From: Bradyrhizobium liaoningense
Lineage (GTDB): Bacteria > Pseudomonadota > Alphaproteobacteria > Rhizobiales > Xanthobacteraceae
Length of the DNA: 38,266 nucleotides
Direction: 5' to 3'
Assembly: GCF_018130955.1 (NCBI RefSeq)
Contig: NZ_JAFCJM010000066.1
Span: 1 to 38,266, forward strand
The notes below the pieces were generated by a model. The model saw only the letters and a program-made list of their open reading frames with translations. It had not been told where the DNA came from and searched no databases. Made by a program: the position numbers and the translations under genes. Shown here one piece after another: positions 1-7,876 of the stretch (its first letter is position 1; each line of letters starts with the position of its first letter).

Positions 1-50
1 CAACAGACCTGAACGAAACAAGAATTGTGTTACCCATGTCGTCGGTTTGA
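1..50 (+). CDS. IS481-like transposase, C-terminal end (partial)
   Basis: Only the last 15 codons are present. In the frame starting at base 3 they read TDLNETRIVLPMSSV, then TGA at 48-50. The stop lies inside the terminal repeat of the element. I recognise this tail as that of an integrase-core transposase common in Bradyrhizobium. The family call also rests on the same terminal repeat being found next to a transposase N-terminus at the right edge of the window. The rest of the gene is outside the window. Confidence 0.6.
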   Translation, partial: TDLNETRIVLPMSSV

Positions 51-72
51 ACTGTTACCCATCTCGCCGGTT
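28..72. mobile_element. Terminal repeat of an IS481-like element (element extends left)
   Basis: Two tandem copies of a 20-bp motif start 25 bp apart, at 28 and 53, each beginning tgttacccat and ending cggtt. The reverse complement of the same double motif, with the same spacing, occurs at 38123-38167 next to a transposase start. This is the expected arrangement for transposase binding sites in an inverted terminal repeat. The exact outer boundary is probably near 72, but no target duplication can be read because only one end of this copy is present. Confidence 0.7.
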
Positions 73-100
73 GCTCACGCCGCGGAGCGGCGAGACGGGT

Positions 101-201
101 GAGGGGTCTCTCTCCGCGCATTCGGATGACTCCGTGCGTGCGGAACGAGACCCCTCATCCGGCGCGCTACGCGCGCCACCTTCTCCCACAAGGGGAGAAG
201 G
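101..201. repeat. Dispersed palindromic intergenic repeat
   Basis: The stretch contains nested inverted repeats: gaggggtct at 101 pairs with agacccctc at 148, ggcgcg and cgcgcc flank ta near 160-176, and ccttctccc at 179 pairs with gggagaagg ending at 201. A related copy in reverse orientation lies at 37981-38110. The motif with ccctcatccggcgc and cttctcccacaagggg is a familiar intergenic repeat of Bradyrhizobium-type genomes. It is non-coding despite being open in several frames. Confidence 0.7.
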
Positions 202-214
202 AAGAAAATCGCGC

Positions 215-439
215 TCAACCGCCGTGCGATTCGACGACCTTGCGGCAGGAGTCCGACAGTTTTGCCTTGTTCTCGCGCAGGCAGGCGTTCATCTGCGGCG
301 GCTTGCCGATATGCTCCGCACAGAACTTGCTGGCATCGCCGCGGCAGGCCATCTGCTCTTGCGGCGTAGGTCCGGATTGGGCTGACGCGGGCAGGATGGT
401 CGATGCAAGCAGCAGCGCGGCAATGACTGAAATCTTCAT
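215..439 (-). CDS. Small secreted cysteine-rich protein (74 aa)
   Basis: The protein begins MKISVIAALLLASTILPASA, a classic Sec signal peptide with cleavage expected after ASA around residue 20. The mature part of about 54 residues has four cysteines in the pattern CRGDASKFC ... MNACL ... DSCRKVV, which resembles the short cysteine-rich repeat proteins exported by rhizobia. It is probably periplasmic with two disulfides. Function is unknown. It stands alone: the next gene upstream on this strand is far away. The ATG at 437-439 is the only start that gives the signal peptide. Confidence 0.75.
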   Translation of the reverse strand: MKISVIAALLLASTILPASAQSGPTPQEQMACRGDASKFCAEHIGKPPQMNACLRENKAKLSDSCRKVVESHGG

Positions 440-678
440 GAAGGGCCTCGTTGGGGTTCGTTGTCCGGCTTGAACTCAAGCGGCGCGAACTTTTCGCGCC
501 AGCCGCTCCGGGTCCATGCCATGTTCATGGCATCGGGAAAGCTTCTCAAACAGCGCACGCGTCGCACCCCATTTTCATGGCATGTATCCGCGCGCCGTCT
601 TTTGCCATTTAGCCCGCACGTCGGCTGCGAGAACCGTTGGTTCGCATCGCAAGCCGCACGAGAATGAGGAGCGGAGAG

Positions 679-954
679 ATGTTGAGACAAGCACGAGTGC
701 TGTGCGCTGGGCTGACGGTTGCGGCGCTGGTGACATTCGCGAGCGCGCCGGCGCAGGCGGTGGTGTACTGCAAGACGGTCGGCGTGCCCAAGGGCTGCGT
801 GGTGCGGCCGACTGCGGCAGTCGTGGTTGCACCGGCCGCGCCGGTTGCCGCCGCAGCCGTCGTCACCCCCGGTGTCGGCGCGCCCGGCGTCGGCGTTCGT
901 GCCGGCACGCCCATGAACCGCGGCGGCCCGGTCAACCGCGTCGGCGTGCGCTGA
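679..954 (+). CDS. Small secreted Ala/Val/Pro-rich protein (91 aa)
   Basis: I chose the ATG at 679 because it follows a purine-rich ribosome-binding site (aggagcggagag) and opens directly into a signal peptide (MLRQARVLCAGLTVAALV, cleavage after AQA near residue 30). The mature part starts VVYCKTVGVPKGCVVRP, with two cysteines. It then becomes a low-complexity run of A, V, P and G (residues 45-75) and ends with G/R/N-rich residues. It is probably a periplasmic or surface-exposed protein. No catalytic motif is visible, and I do not recognise a named family. Confidence 0.65.
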   Translation: MLRQARVLCAGLTVAALVTFASAPAQAVVYCKTVGVPKGCVVRPTAAVVVAPAAPVAAAAVVTPGVGAPGVGVRAGTPMNRGGPVNRVGVR

Positions 955-1124
955 TCACCTCGCCCCGCTCAGGTCCGCCGAAGCTTTAGCGAAGGCGGAT
1001 GCGCGGAGGTGGAGACGAACTCGGGCCAAGGGATCGCCTGCGTACGAACCCCGTCCATCGCAGGACAAGGTCCCGTCCCGAGCCCTCTCTCCGCGCGCCC
1101 CACACGGCGGGGAGGGGGTCTTCT

Positions 1125-3056
1125 TCAGCGCGACGCCGCATCATTGTCGGGAAAGCGCTGCGGCAATTGCAGCCGTACGCTTGTGCCCGTGGATCCGGAG
1201 CCGATGTCGAGCGCGGCGCCGCAGCGCGCGGCGCGGCTCTTCATGTTGCGCAGGCCGCGCGCGGCCTGGCCCGCCGTGAGCGCCTCGCCATTGTCCGCGA
1301 GCGCAAAACCCTTGCCGTTGTCCTCGATGCTGATGACGCCATAGGGGCCGTCAGGCCCTCCGTCCAGCGTTTCGATCGTCGCCTTGATATGTCGGGCGGA
1401 GGCATGCTTGACCGCGTTGGTCACCGCCTCGTCCAGGATTCGTATGATCTGGATGACGTGCCAGGGCCGCAGCTCCGGGTGTAGCGGCAGGCCTTGCGGC
1501 GAGGTCACGCGCCAGTCGAGCGCGATGTCGTGCGGTCTGAGCTGTGCCGCCGCACGCTCGCGCCAGGAGCCGAGCGCGAGCATCAGATCGCCGCCGATGT
1601 CGTCCATGGAATCGATGACGAGCCGCAGATCCTTCAAGGCAGCCCGCGCCGCTTCCGTAATGGTCGCGCCCGTGTTGCCGCGTTCGGACAGCGCGACGAT
1701 GCTGATGAGCTGGCCGCCGAGGCCGTCGTGCAGGTCGCGCATCAGCCGGGTGCGCTCGTTGGCGAGCGCGGCTGCGCGCGCGCGCTCCTCTTCGCGGGCG
1801 AAACTCGCCTTCAGCCGCTCTTCGGCCTCGCGCACGCGCGTGACGAGCTGGCCGGCAAAACTGTCGACCTGGTTCAACGCACGCGCAAAGCGCCAGGTCA
1901 GGCCGGCACCGATCGCGACCAGCATCGCCGAATAGGACAGGCGCGTGACGAAGGTACGATCGTTCTGAATGATATCGAAGACCGAGAGCATGTCGTGAAA
2001 CCAGCAGGTCAATACGATGGTGACGGCGCAGCCGAAGACGAAGCTCGCCGCGTCCTGCCGCTTGATCACGGCCCGGGTGACGATGATTGCGAGCAGCATC
2101 AGGCATACTCCGACCGTCGGGACACCGAGAAACAGAAAGACGATGCGCGGCAAGGGCTGGCTGGCGAACAGCCCGACCAGCAGGATGGTCAGGCCCGGTG
2201 CGAAGATCAGCAGCCCGAAGCGCGGCCAGCGCCAGCCGAAGAACAGCACCGCAAAGACGACGACGAGCGCGCTCTCGATCGGCGCCGACGCCAGCAGGAT
2301 GGCGGCGAGCCGCGGATAGGGTGCGGGCGGCACCGGCGGCGGCACGAACGCCTGCACCGCGCCGACCAGCATTCCAAGCGCCAGCACGCCGTAGACCGGC
2401 TCGCGCCGCCGCATCAGCCACATGATGGCGAGGATCACGGCGAGCAGCGACTGCCACGCCGACAGCACCACCGGCACCGTGACGAACAGCAGCGCCCGCG
2501 TTTCAAAGGCGCTCCGCAGGCTGTCGTCAGGCCCGACATAGACGGTGTCGAGAAAGCCCTTCAGCGGCCCCCACACGAAGAGCCGCACGGTGATCTGGTT
2601 GGCTCCGTCGCGCAGCAGCGAGGACGGGATCACCGCGATCTGCGGCGTGTTGCGGTCGGGCCGGTTGGCGACGTCGTCGCGTCGGGAGTCCAGAACCACG
2701 ACGCCGTTGACCGCAACCTCCACGGCATTGCTGAAGCGCGGCAGGTACACCGACCATGCCGTTCTGGCGTCGCTCGTCCGCCAGGTGAAGGCGCCCGTGT
2801 AGAGCGGCGGATCGGCAAGCGAGTAGCGCGACGCGGTGAAATGCGGCAGCGTCACCGAGCGGGTCGCACCGTCCTCATGCAGCGAGAATTCCGAGACCGC
2901 GTAATCGTCGGGATCGTCTGGCGGCACCAGTCGCAGCACCAGGATGCAGGCGATCACGATCAGCACCTGGAGCAGCACATAGGGGACCAGTCGTGAAAGC
3001 CGCAGCCTCCGTCGCGTCCATGCCGAGACGGCCGGCTTCGCCGCGATCTCGCTCAC
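1125..3056 (-). CDS. Membrane sensor histidine kinase, NarL/DegS type (643 aa)
   Basis: This is a sensor kinase of the HisKA_3 class. A first membrane helix lies at about 22-42. A beta-rich periplasmic domain of about 140 residues follows, then a cluster of about six or seven more hydrophobic helices (about 190-395), an overall plan like the 7TMR-DISM receptors. A short coiled coil precedes the dimerisation region MRDLHDGLGGQ, where H443 is the phospho-acceptor. The ATPase domain shows the N-box DEAVTNAVKHA (N547) and the G-box EDNGKGF (about 578-584). Translation appears to start at GTG (3054-3056). That start overlaps the stop of the upstream response regulator by 3 bases (GTGA), so the two are very likely translationally coupled and cognate. 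The ligand is unknown. Confidence 0.9.
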   Translation of the reverse strand: MSEIAAKPAVSAWTRRRLRLSRLVPYVLLQVLIVIACILVLRLVPPDDPDDYAVSEFSLHEDGATRSVTLPHFTASRYSLADPPLYTGAFTWRTSDARTAWSVYLPRFSNAVEVAVNGVVVLDSRRDDVANRPDRNTPQIAVIPSSLLRDGANQITVRLFVWGPLKGFLDTVYVGPDDSLRSAFETRALLFVTVPVVLSAWQSLLAVILAIMWLMRRREPVYGVLALGMLVGAVQAFVPPPVPPAPYPRLAAILLASAPIESALVVVFAVLFFGWRWPRFGLLIFAPGLTILLVGLFASQPLPRIVFLFLGVPTVGVCLMLLAIIVTRAVIKRQDAASFVFGCAVTIVLTCWFHDMLSVFDIIQNDRTFVTRLSYSAMLVAIGAGLTWRFARALNQVDSFAGQLVTRVREAEERLKASFAREEERARAAALANERTRLMRDLHDGLGGQLISIVALSERGNTGATITEAARAALKDLRLVIDSMDDIGGDLMLALGSWRERAAAQLRPHDIALDWRVTSPQGLPLHPELRPWHVIQIIRILDEAVTNAVKHASARHIKATIETLDGGPDGPYGVISIEDNGKGFALADNGEALTAGQAARGLRNMKSRAARCGAALDIGSGSTGTSVRLQLPQRFPDNDAASR

Positions 3057-3724
3057 AGCTTGATCAGGCCCTGCTGCACCGCCTCGAACACCGCTTCGCT
3101 GCGGGTGTGCACCTCGAGCTTGCGGTAGATATTCTTGATGTGCCCGGGCACGGTCTGGCGCGACAGGCCGAGATGGCTTGCGATCTCGGCATAGCTGAAG
3201 CCTTTTGCGATGCCCCAGAGGATGTCGATCTCGCGCGGGGTCAGTCTGGCCGTGTTGAGCGCGGGGCCGGGCGGCGGCTCGGCTGTCACCTGTGTCCGCC
3301 GCACGATGAAGCGCGCGATCGAGGCCGAGATCGGCGAATGCCCGGCCACGAGGTCGCGCACGGTGGTGGCGATGTCGGTCGGGAAGGCGTCTTTCAGCAG
3401 ATAGCCGGTGGCGCCGACGGTGATCGCGGAGATCACGCTCTCCTCGTCGCCGAGCGCTGATATCACCATGATCTCGGTGTCGGGAAAGCGCCGCCGGGTC
3501 TCGCGGATCAGCTCGATGCCGTGCCCGTCGGGAAGGCGCAGATCGGTCAACAGCACGCGCGGGGCTGCGTCGTTCTGGGCATTGCGGGCCTCGCCGAGCG
3601 TGCCGGCGGTCCGCACATCGTAGCCCGCCTTCACCAGCGCATCCTGCAGCCGCCAGCAGGTCGGCGCATCGTCCTCGACCAGCAGGATGGTGATGGTGTC
3701 GGCCGTCTCGCCCTGGTCCGTCAT
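3053..3724 (-). CDS. LuxR/NarL-family response regulator (223 aa)
   Basis: The receiver domain (about 12-130) has the acidic pair EDD at 17-19, the phospho-acceptor D61 in LLTDLRLPDG, and the conserved lysine in YLLKDA. The C-terminal LuxR-type helix-turn-helix begins LTPREIDILWGIAKG and contains SRQTVPGHIKNIYRKL. It therefore acts as a DNA-binding transcription factor controlled by phosphorylation. The reading frame stays open further upstream to 4369, but the ATG at 3722-3724 starts the receiver at the normal place, and the extra sequence looks non-coding. It lies immediately upstream of, and overlaps, the histidine kinase gene, its probable partner. Targets are not known. Confidence 0.92.
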   Translation of the reverse strand: MTDQGETADTITILLVEDDAPTCWRLQDALVKAGYDVRTAGTLGEARNAQNDAAPRVLLTDLRLPDGHGIELIRETRRRFPDTEIMVISALGDEESVISAITVGATGYLLKDAFPTDIATTVRDLVAGHSPISASIARFIVRRTQVTAEPPPGPALNTARLTPREIDILWGIAKGFSYAEIASHLGLSRQTVPGHIKNIYRKLEVHTRSEAVFEAVQQGLIKL

Positions 3725-3841
3725 CGCTAGAAACCCCGGCCGCGCGTCCCCCGCGGCGTCGATGCCAAGCTTAGCCGCGCAGCCGCGATTGCAACACCCA
3801 TAATCATGGGGGCGGATGCTCTCTCGACCCGGATGGTTACG

Positions 3842-3869
3842 GTAGGGTGGGCGAAAGCGTAACCCACCT
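3842..3869. repeat. Half-copy of a dispersed palindromic repeat
   Basis: The sequence gtagggtgggcgaaagcg followed by a gggtta/ccacc-type arm matches one side of the fuller palindrome at 5537-5627. It lies in the 205-base gap between the response regulator and the next small gene, where I see nothing else. Confidence 0.45.
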
Positions 3870-3929
3870 CTCGCGCGTCGAGCCGTCGCTCGCGTGATCC
3901 GGCTGACCACCCCGCGCCGTCGCTCTTGG

Positions 3930-4163
3930 CTATCCGCCGTTGTCCATCCGCGGCGGCGGATAGCGCCGCGCCAGCATCGACAGCGACAACCGCCGCTCGT
4001 CTTCGGCAAGCTCCAGATAGGCCAGCACCTGCGACCGTTTCCAGCCGTCGACGCCGAAGTCCAGCGCCGCCCATTTCTGCGGCTCAGGCCCGTCGAGCCC
4101 ACGCACCCACACGAAGTAGCGGGGCGGTTGGTCCTGCATCTCGGTCGCGCGTCGTCTTGCCAT
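3930..4163 (-). CDS. Conserved small protein of unknown function (77 aa)
   Basis: This is a soluble protein with no signal peptide. The N-terminal half, PPRYFVWVRGLDGPEPQKWAA, reads like a small beta-rich domain. The C-terminal part is a charged helix (EDERRLSLSMLARRYPPPR). Clean amino-acid composition and the conserved look of the WVRGLDGP segment argue that it is real, but I do not recognise a family. The ATG at 4163 has a weak ribosome site. An internal ATG at 4139 (MQDQPPRY) is an equally possible start and would give 69 residues. Confidence 0.55.
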   Translation of the reverse strand: MARRRATEMQDQPPRYFVWVRGLDGPEPQKWAALDFGVDGWKRSQVLAYLELAEDERRLSLSMLARRYPPPRMDNGG

Positions 4164-4256
4164 GGTCGGCTGCTCGGAGCTTGGGCTGAGCTCAGCGTAG
4201 CGCGCCGGTGTCCGAACGCAAAATCAGCGATGTCGCTCCGGACAGCGACGACGTGG

Positions 4257-4559
4257 TCAATACCAGAGATCGCTCGTCGCCACCCGATTGATGTCGGAGA
4301 GCCGCCGATCGGCATTGCCGCGGAGATCGAGGCTGGAAAGGAGTGCGAGCAGGTGATGATAGGCAGCATCGGCTACTGCCACCGGCAGCGGCGTCTCGTC
4401 ATAGGCCTCGATGTAGCGGCCGACGAGGCTGCTCAAGAGCCGGCACAGACCTCGCTGCTCGGGATCGTCAGCGCTCAGGGCATCGAGTTTTTGCTGGAAG
4501 GTTTTGTAGGTCCGCAGACCGTGGTGTTGGCCTGAAAGCCAGTTGTGCAGGTCGTTCAT
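4257..4559 (-). CDS. Hypothetical small helical protein (100 aa)
   Basis: The start at 4557-4559 is supported by a good ribosome site (aaggag, 6 bases upstream). The product is mostly helical, with leucine-rich stretches (LCRLLSSLVGRYIEAYDE and YHHLLALLSSLDLRG) and no signal peptide or membrane segment. No catalytic motif is visible and I do not recognise a family. It lies downstream of the tRNA-Leu gene on the same strand, with 175 bases between them. Confidence 0.6.
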   Translation of the reverse strand: MNDLHNWLSGQHHGLRTYKTFQQKLDALSADDPEQRGLCRLLSSLVGRYIEAYDETPLPVAVADAAYHHLLALLSSLDLRGNADRRLSDINRVATSDLWY

Positions 4560-4658
4560 GTCAGCTCCTTCGAGTGAGAGAAGAAGCTGCCGGTTTATAC
4601 AGTGGGAAGGCGATGGTCGGTAGCGAGGGACGTGCAGGGTGGGTATGCCGAACCAGTC

Positions 4659-4678
4659 CTCGCCAAGGCTTCGGCGAG
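4659..4678. other. Short hairpin in tRNA-Leu downstream region
   Basis: ctcgcc (4659-4664) and ggcgag (4673-4678) form a 6-bp perfect stem with an 8-base loop, about 57-76 bases past the 3' end of the tRNA. There is no clear T-tract. It may be a weak terminator or processing signal, or part of a decayed intergenic repeat that includes the ccttcgctgcaagaga segment following it. Confidence 0.3.
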
Positions 4679-4734
4679 ACAGCCTTCGCTGCAAGAGACG
4701 AGAGTCTGGCTTGCCGAGCCGTAGCTGCGAATGC

Positions 4735-4819
4735 TGGTGCCCCTGGCCGGAATCGAACCAGCACTCCTTGCGGAACTCGATTTTGAGTCGAGCGCGTCTA
4801 CCAGTTCCGCCACAGGGGC
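4735..4819 (-). tRNA. tRNA-Leu (anticodon CAA)
   Basis: Read on the minus strand, the 85-base sequence folds as a class II tRNA. The acceptor stem GCCCCTG pairs with CAGGGGC, followed by A and an encoded CCA. The D-arm contains TGGCGGAACTGGTAGACGCG. The anticodon stem CTCGA/TCGAG encloses the loop CTCAAAA, giving anticodon CAA, which reads UUG codons. A long variable arm follows, then a T-arm with GGTTCGATTCC. I see no integrated element at its 3' end. Confidence 0.97.
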
Positions 4820-4974
4820 CCTCGAGACGGTCCGGAGACCGGGCGTCGCGAAGCCGGCGGACTATAGCCATGGAAAGGGCGGGGTCAACCCGCGCCAAAG
4901 TGATCCGGTGCGTTCTCGACAGGGACGCGGGCCGGGGCTAGAGGCTTGTCACCGTCCCGTTCGAAGAGGCTGTC

Positions 4975-5514
4975 GTGACCGCCGATAGTGCCGCGATACC
5001 AGCGCTGAAGCCCGCAGCCGCCAGTCCGGCGCTGATCGCGTCGCTGGCGGTCACCTTGATTGCGGCCGTGACGATCGCAGGCGCCTGGTTCTTCCAGCTC
5101 GTACTGGAGATCCTGCCCTGTCCGCTCTGCCTGGAGCAGCGCTACGCCTACTACCTCGCGATGCCGCTCGGTGCGCTGACGGTGATTGCCGCGCGTAGCG
5201 GCGCGCCGCGGCCGCTGCTGCTCGCGGGGCTCGCGGTTCTCGCGCTCGCGACGCTCGCCAATGCGGGCCTGGGCGCCTATCATTCCGGCGTCGAATGGGG
5301 ATTTTGGCAAGGCCCGACCGATTGCTCGGGGCCGGTCGTCAATCTCGGGAGCGCCAAGGATCTGTTGTCGCGGCTGGACACGGTGAAGGTTGTTCGCTGC
5401 GACGAGGTGCAGTGGCGCTTCCTCGGCTTCTCGCTCGCCGGCTACAACGTGCTGATCTCGCTACTGATGGCTGCGATCGCGGCCTGGGGATTTGCGTGGA
5501 CGGCGAGGCGATAA
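4975..5514 (+). CDS. dsbB: Disulfide bond formation protein B (179 aa)
   Basis: This inner-membrane quinone reductase re-oxidises DsbA. Four hydrophobic helices are visible (about 20-44, 58-75, 79-100 and 152-175). The first periplasmic loop carries the redox pair C49-P-L-C52. The second loop carries C117 (in GPTDCSGP) and C142 (in VVRCDEV). This is the expected DsbB layout and length. The start is GTG at 4975, preceded by a gaagagg ribosome site. A DsbA-like protein is encoded elsewhere in the window (9582), but the two are not in one operon. The neighbouring tRNA is on the other strand. Confidence 0.93.
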   Translation: MTADSAAIPALKPAAASPALIASLAVTLIAAVTIAGAWFFQLVLEILPCPLCLEQRYAYYLAMPLGALTVIAARSGAPRPLLLAGLAVLALATLANAGLGAYHSGVEWGFWQGPTDCSGPVVNLGSAKDLLSRLDTVKVVRCDEVQWRFLGFSLAGYNVLISLLMAAIAAWGFAWTARR

Positions 5515-5536
5515 ATCTCGCACCTTGCGAGGCGAC

Positions 5537-5627
5537 GTAGGGTGGGCAAAGGCGCATAGCGCCGTGCCCACCATCTCTCCACGACCTCAGCGGAAGCGGT
5601 GGGCACGCTTCGCTTTGCCCACCCTAC
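5537..5627. repeat. Dispersed palindromic intergenic repeat (about 91 bp)
   Basis: gtagggtgggcaaagg at 5537 is the inverted partner of ctttgcccaccctac ending at 5627. An inner pair, cgtgcccacc and ggtgggcacg, sits inside it. The two arms could form a long hairpin between the convergent genes dsbB and the AbrB-type protein, so it may also act as a terminator for both. A half-copy is at 3842. Confidence 0.75.
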
Positions 5628-5643
5628 GGCATCTAGCGACTCG

Positions 5644-6729
5644 CTAATCGTCCACGTCGTCCTGCGTGCGCCCGAACAGGTGCACGATGCCGGGCGTCGC
5701 GATGGTCACGAACACGAAGCGCGACAGGTGATGCGCGCCGACGAAGATCGGGTCGATGTGCAGGGTCAGCGCCAGCGCCAGCATGGCGTCCATCGCGCCC
5801 GGTGCGAAGGCGACGACGACGTCGGAAAATTTCACATGCGTCGTCAGCACCACGATGCCGACGAAGATTGCCGAGACCAGAATCGCCACCGCGAATGAGC
5901 CGAGCGCGGCATGGATGTGGCCGGCGAGCGTCTTCACCTTCATCCGCGCAAAACGGCTGCCGATCAGCGCGCCGATGCCGATCAGCGCTGCGCCGCGCAC
6001 CCAGTTCGGCAGGCCGCCTTCGATCCAGCCGCCGCCATGCAGCACGCTGGAAGCGATCATCGCGCCGAACATCCAGCTCGCCGGAAATTTGATCAGCCGC
6101 AAAACCAGCGAGAGCGCGAGCGATGCGATCACGAGCACGAAGAGCTCGAGCGGCGAGGCGATCGCCGTCGTCATCGACGGTGCGGCCGAAGGCGCAACGC
6201 CGGCCAGCGCCAGCACCATCGGTAGCGCCGCGGTGAGGATGATCACGCGCATGGTCTGCACCACGGCGATGCCCGGAAGATCCGCGCCGCGCTCGACCGC
6301 CAGGATCGTGATCTGCGACAGCGCGCCGGGACTGCCGGCGAGGAACGCTGAGGTGCGGTCCCAGCCATGGACGCGCTGCAGATAATAGCTCGAGCCGAAG
6401 GTCGCGCAGAACGTGGCGGCCGCAAGCAGGGCGATGGTGAACGGATAGGTGCTGACCTGCTGGATCAGGTGCTTTGACACCACCGAACCGATCGAGATGC
6501 CGAGCAGCACCAGCACGGTCTGGGTCAGCATCGCCGGCATCGCGAGCTGGCGGCCGGCAATCGCGGCGATCCCGACGGCGATCATGGCACCCGAGATCAG
6601 CCCGCCGGGCAGGTTGGCGACCAGGAAAACGAGCCCGCCGGCGGCACCGATGACGAGCGTCTCCACCGCGCTGCGGATCGCGGCGCGGGAGGGCAGGTCA
6701 AAGGGCAGGGAGGCGGTGATTTGCTTCAC
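5644..6729 (-). CDS. AbrB-family multi-pass membrane protein (361 aa)
   Basis: The protein consists of about ten hydrophobic helices arranged as two similar halves. Each half has a G-rich membrane segment: LPGGLISGAMIAVGI near 45-60, and PASWMFGAMIASSVLHGGG in the second half. Each half also contains a motif of the type GSPGALSQI / APGAMDAML. This is the duplicated AbrB membrane domain, often mis-annotated as ammonia monooxygenase. The family has no proven substrate, and transport or regulation has been suggested. It is not the soluble AbrB DNA-binding protein. It stands as a single gene, with the small PsiF-like gene upstream on the same strand (about 100 bases away). Confidence 0.85.
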   Translation of the reverse strand: MKQITASLPFDLPSRAAIRSAVETLVIGAAGGLVFLVANLPGGLISGAMIAVGIAAIAGRQLAMPAMLTQTVLVLLGISIGSVVSKHLIQQVSTYPFTIALLAAATFCATFGSSYYLQRVHGWDRTSAFLAGSPGALSQITILAVERGADLPGIAVVQTMRVIILTAALPMVLALAGVAPSAAPSMTTAIASPLELFVLVIASLALSLVLRLIKFPASWMFGAMIASSVLHGGGWIEGGLPNWVRGAALIGIGALIGSRFARMKVKTLAGHIHAALGSFAVAILVSAIFVGIVVLTTHVKFSDVVVAFAPGAMDAMLALALTLHIDPIFVGAHHLSRFVFVTIATPGIVHLFGRTQDDVDD

Positions 6730-6831
6730 GCCGCCTTATGGCAAATCGCACCCGTGCGCACAATTGCGGCCAGCTCATGCCGCAAATGCGCGCCGCTCCC
6801 CGCCGCACGAGGCAGGGAGATTGTGACGGGA

Positions 6832-7116
6832 CTACTTCGCCTTCTCGGCGGGGGCGGCGGTGCCGGCCTTCGCGGTCTTGATGCATTCGGAGCGGAATTT
6901 CTTGCGCTCCTTGCCATGCAGGCCCTTGGCGTCCGCCTGCTTGGAGCATTCGAGCGACTCGGCCGAGCGCTCCTTCGGCGGCTTCTTCTCGGTGGTGGCC
7001 GCCGTGGTGCTCTTCGCATCGGTCTTGGCAGACGGCGCGGCGGTCTGCGCGAAGGCGGTGCCGGTGGCAAGGAGCGAAGCGAGGGCGACGGCGGCGAGGC
7101 GCGAGGTGAGGGTCAT
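6832..7116 (-). CDS. PsiF-repeat periplasmic protein (94 aa)
   Basis: The ATG at 7114-7116 starts a signal peptide (MTLTSRLAAVALASLLATG, cleavage after AFA about residue 23). A linker rich in T, A and K follows. The single conserved unit is SLECSKQADAKGLHGKERKK followed by FRSECIK, the PsiF repeat with its pair of cysteines. E. coli PsiF is a phosphate-starvation-inducible protein of unknown function. I see no Pho box here. Upstream in-frame starts to 7212 would add a non-signal extension, so I rejected them. Confidence 0.85.
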   Translation of the reverse strand: MTLTSRLAAVALASLLATGTAFAQTAAPSAKTDAKSTTAATTEKKPPKERSAESLECSKQADAKGLHGKERKKFRSECIKTAKAGTAAPAEKAK

Positions 7117-7320
7117 GGCGTTGAACTCTTCGTCTTCCGGAGTTGAAAGCGGGCGCCAAAGCTCGGCCCGCGATGCTGAACGCGACATGAATATTCGAGA
7201 CGACGCGATCACTAAATTTTGGCCCCGAAAGGCATCGATTCCTTGTCGGGAGCCGCCGACACGCTAGGATAGTGATCCCAATTTGCTTCCCTTAGGGGGA
7301 GGCCAAGGAGGAGACCAGGG

Positions 7321-7815
7321 ATGAAACAAGGGATGATGATTCAGGCAAGATTGTTGTGCGCGGTTGCGGTGTCGGGTTTCGCGGCGCTCGTCGCCTCCGC
7401 CCCGGCGCAGGCGCTGACCACGCAGGAATGTAGTGCGAAGTATCAGGCGGCCAAGAAGGATGGCTCGCTCGGCACCATGAAGTGGAACGACTTCCGCAAG
7501 GCCCAGTGCGGCGCGGACGCCACGGCCACGCCGACCGCCGCTGCGCCGGCTGCACCCCCGCCCGCCGAGCCGAAGCAGGCGAAGAAGGAGGCGGCTCCCG
7601 CCGCTGCGCCGACTCTGCCTGCCGGTCCCGCGATCTATCCGAGCGCGGTCGATCCGAAATATGCCAAGGAAACCGCCGGCAAGGCTCGCCTGCACACCTG
7701 TGTCGACCAGTACAACGCCAACAAGGCGACCAACGCCAATGGCGGCATGAAGTGGATCGAGAAGGGCGGCGGTTATTATTCCGAATGCAACAAGAAGCTG
7801 AAGGGTGCCGCCTAA
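7321..7815 (+). CDS. Secreted protein with two related Cys/Lys/Trp units (164 aa)
   Basis: A signal peptide ends near residue 31 (SAPAQA). Unit 1 (about 33-63) reads TTQECSAKYQAAK...GTMKWNDFRKAQC. Unit 2 (about 123-160) reads LHTCVDQYNANK...GGMKWIEKGGGYYSEC. Both share C-x4-Y-x-A-x-K, then G-x-MKW, then a final C, so they look like a duplicated small disulfide domain. An Ala/Pro/Lys-rich linker of about 45 residues joins them. A ribosome site (gaggaga) lies just upstream. It is probably periplasmic. I know of no assigned function; the duplication itself is directly visible. Confidence 0.8.
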   Translation: MKQGMMIQARLLCAVAVSGFAALVASAPAQALTTQECSAKYQAAKKDGSLGTMKWNDFRKAQCGADATATPTAAAPAAPPPAEPKQAKKEAAPAAAPTLPAGPAIYPSAVDPKYAKETAGKARLHTCVDQYNANKATNANGGMKWIEKGGGYYSECNKKLKGAA

Positions 7816-7831
7816 GCCCTCAGATGACGCG

Positions 7832-7856
7832 GTGGCCGGAGCAAAGCTCCGGCCAC
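7832..7856. terminator. Bidirectional terminator-like hairpin
   Basis: gtggccggagc (7832-7842), loop aaa, gctccggccac (7846-7856): an 11-bp perfect stem between two convergent genes. In the plus direction it is followed by ttgcttta, a weak T-tract. Confidence 0.75.
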
Positions 7857-7876
7857 TTGCTTTAGGCCAATCGACT

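Noticed and set aside
461..667. 68-codon + strand frame between the two small secreted protein genes
   Set aside because: No ribosome site, signal peptide or family resemblance; the region looks like ordinary intergenic DNA.
1494..2996. Long open frame (500 codons) on the + strand opposite the histidine kinase
   Set aside because: The composition (His, Gln, Asp and Arg rich, no domain) is typical of the antisense frame of a high-GC gene, while the minus strand encodes a clear kinase.
3725..4369. N-terminal extension of the response regulator
   Set aside because: The extension is low-quality Arg/Ser-rich sequence containing an intergenic repeat, and the receiver domain begins normally at 3724.
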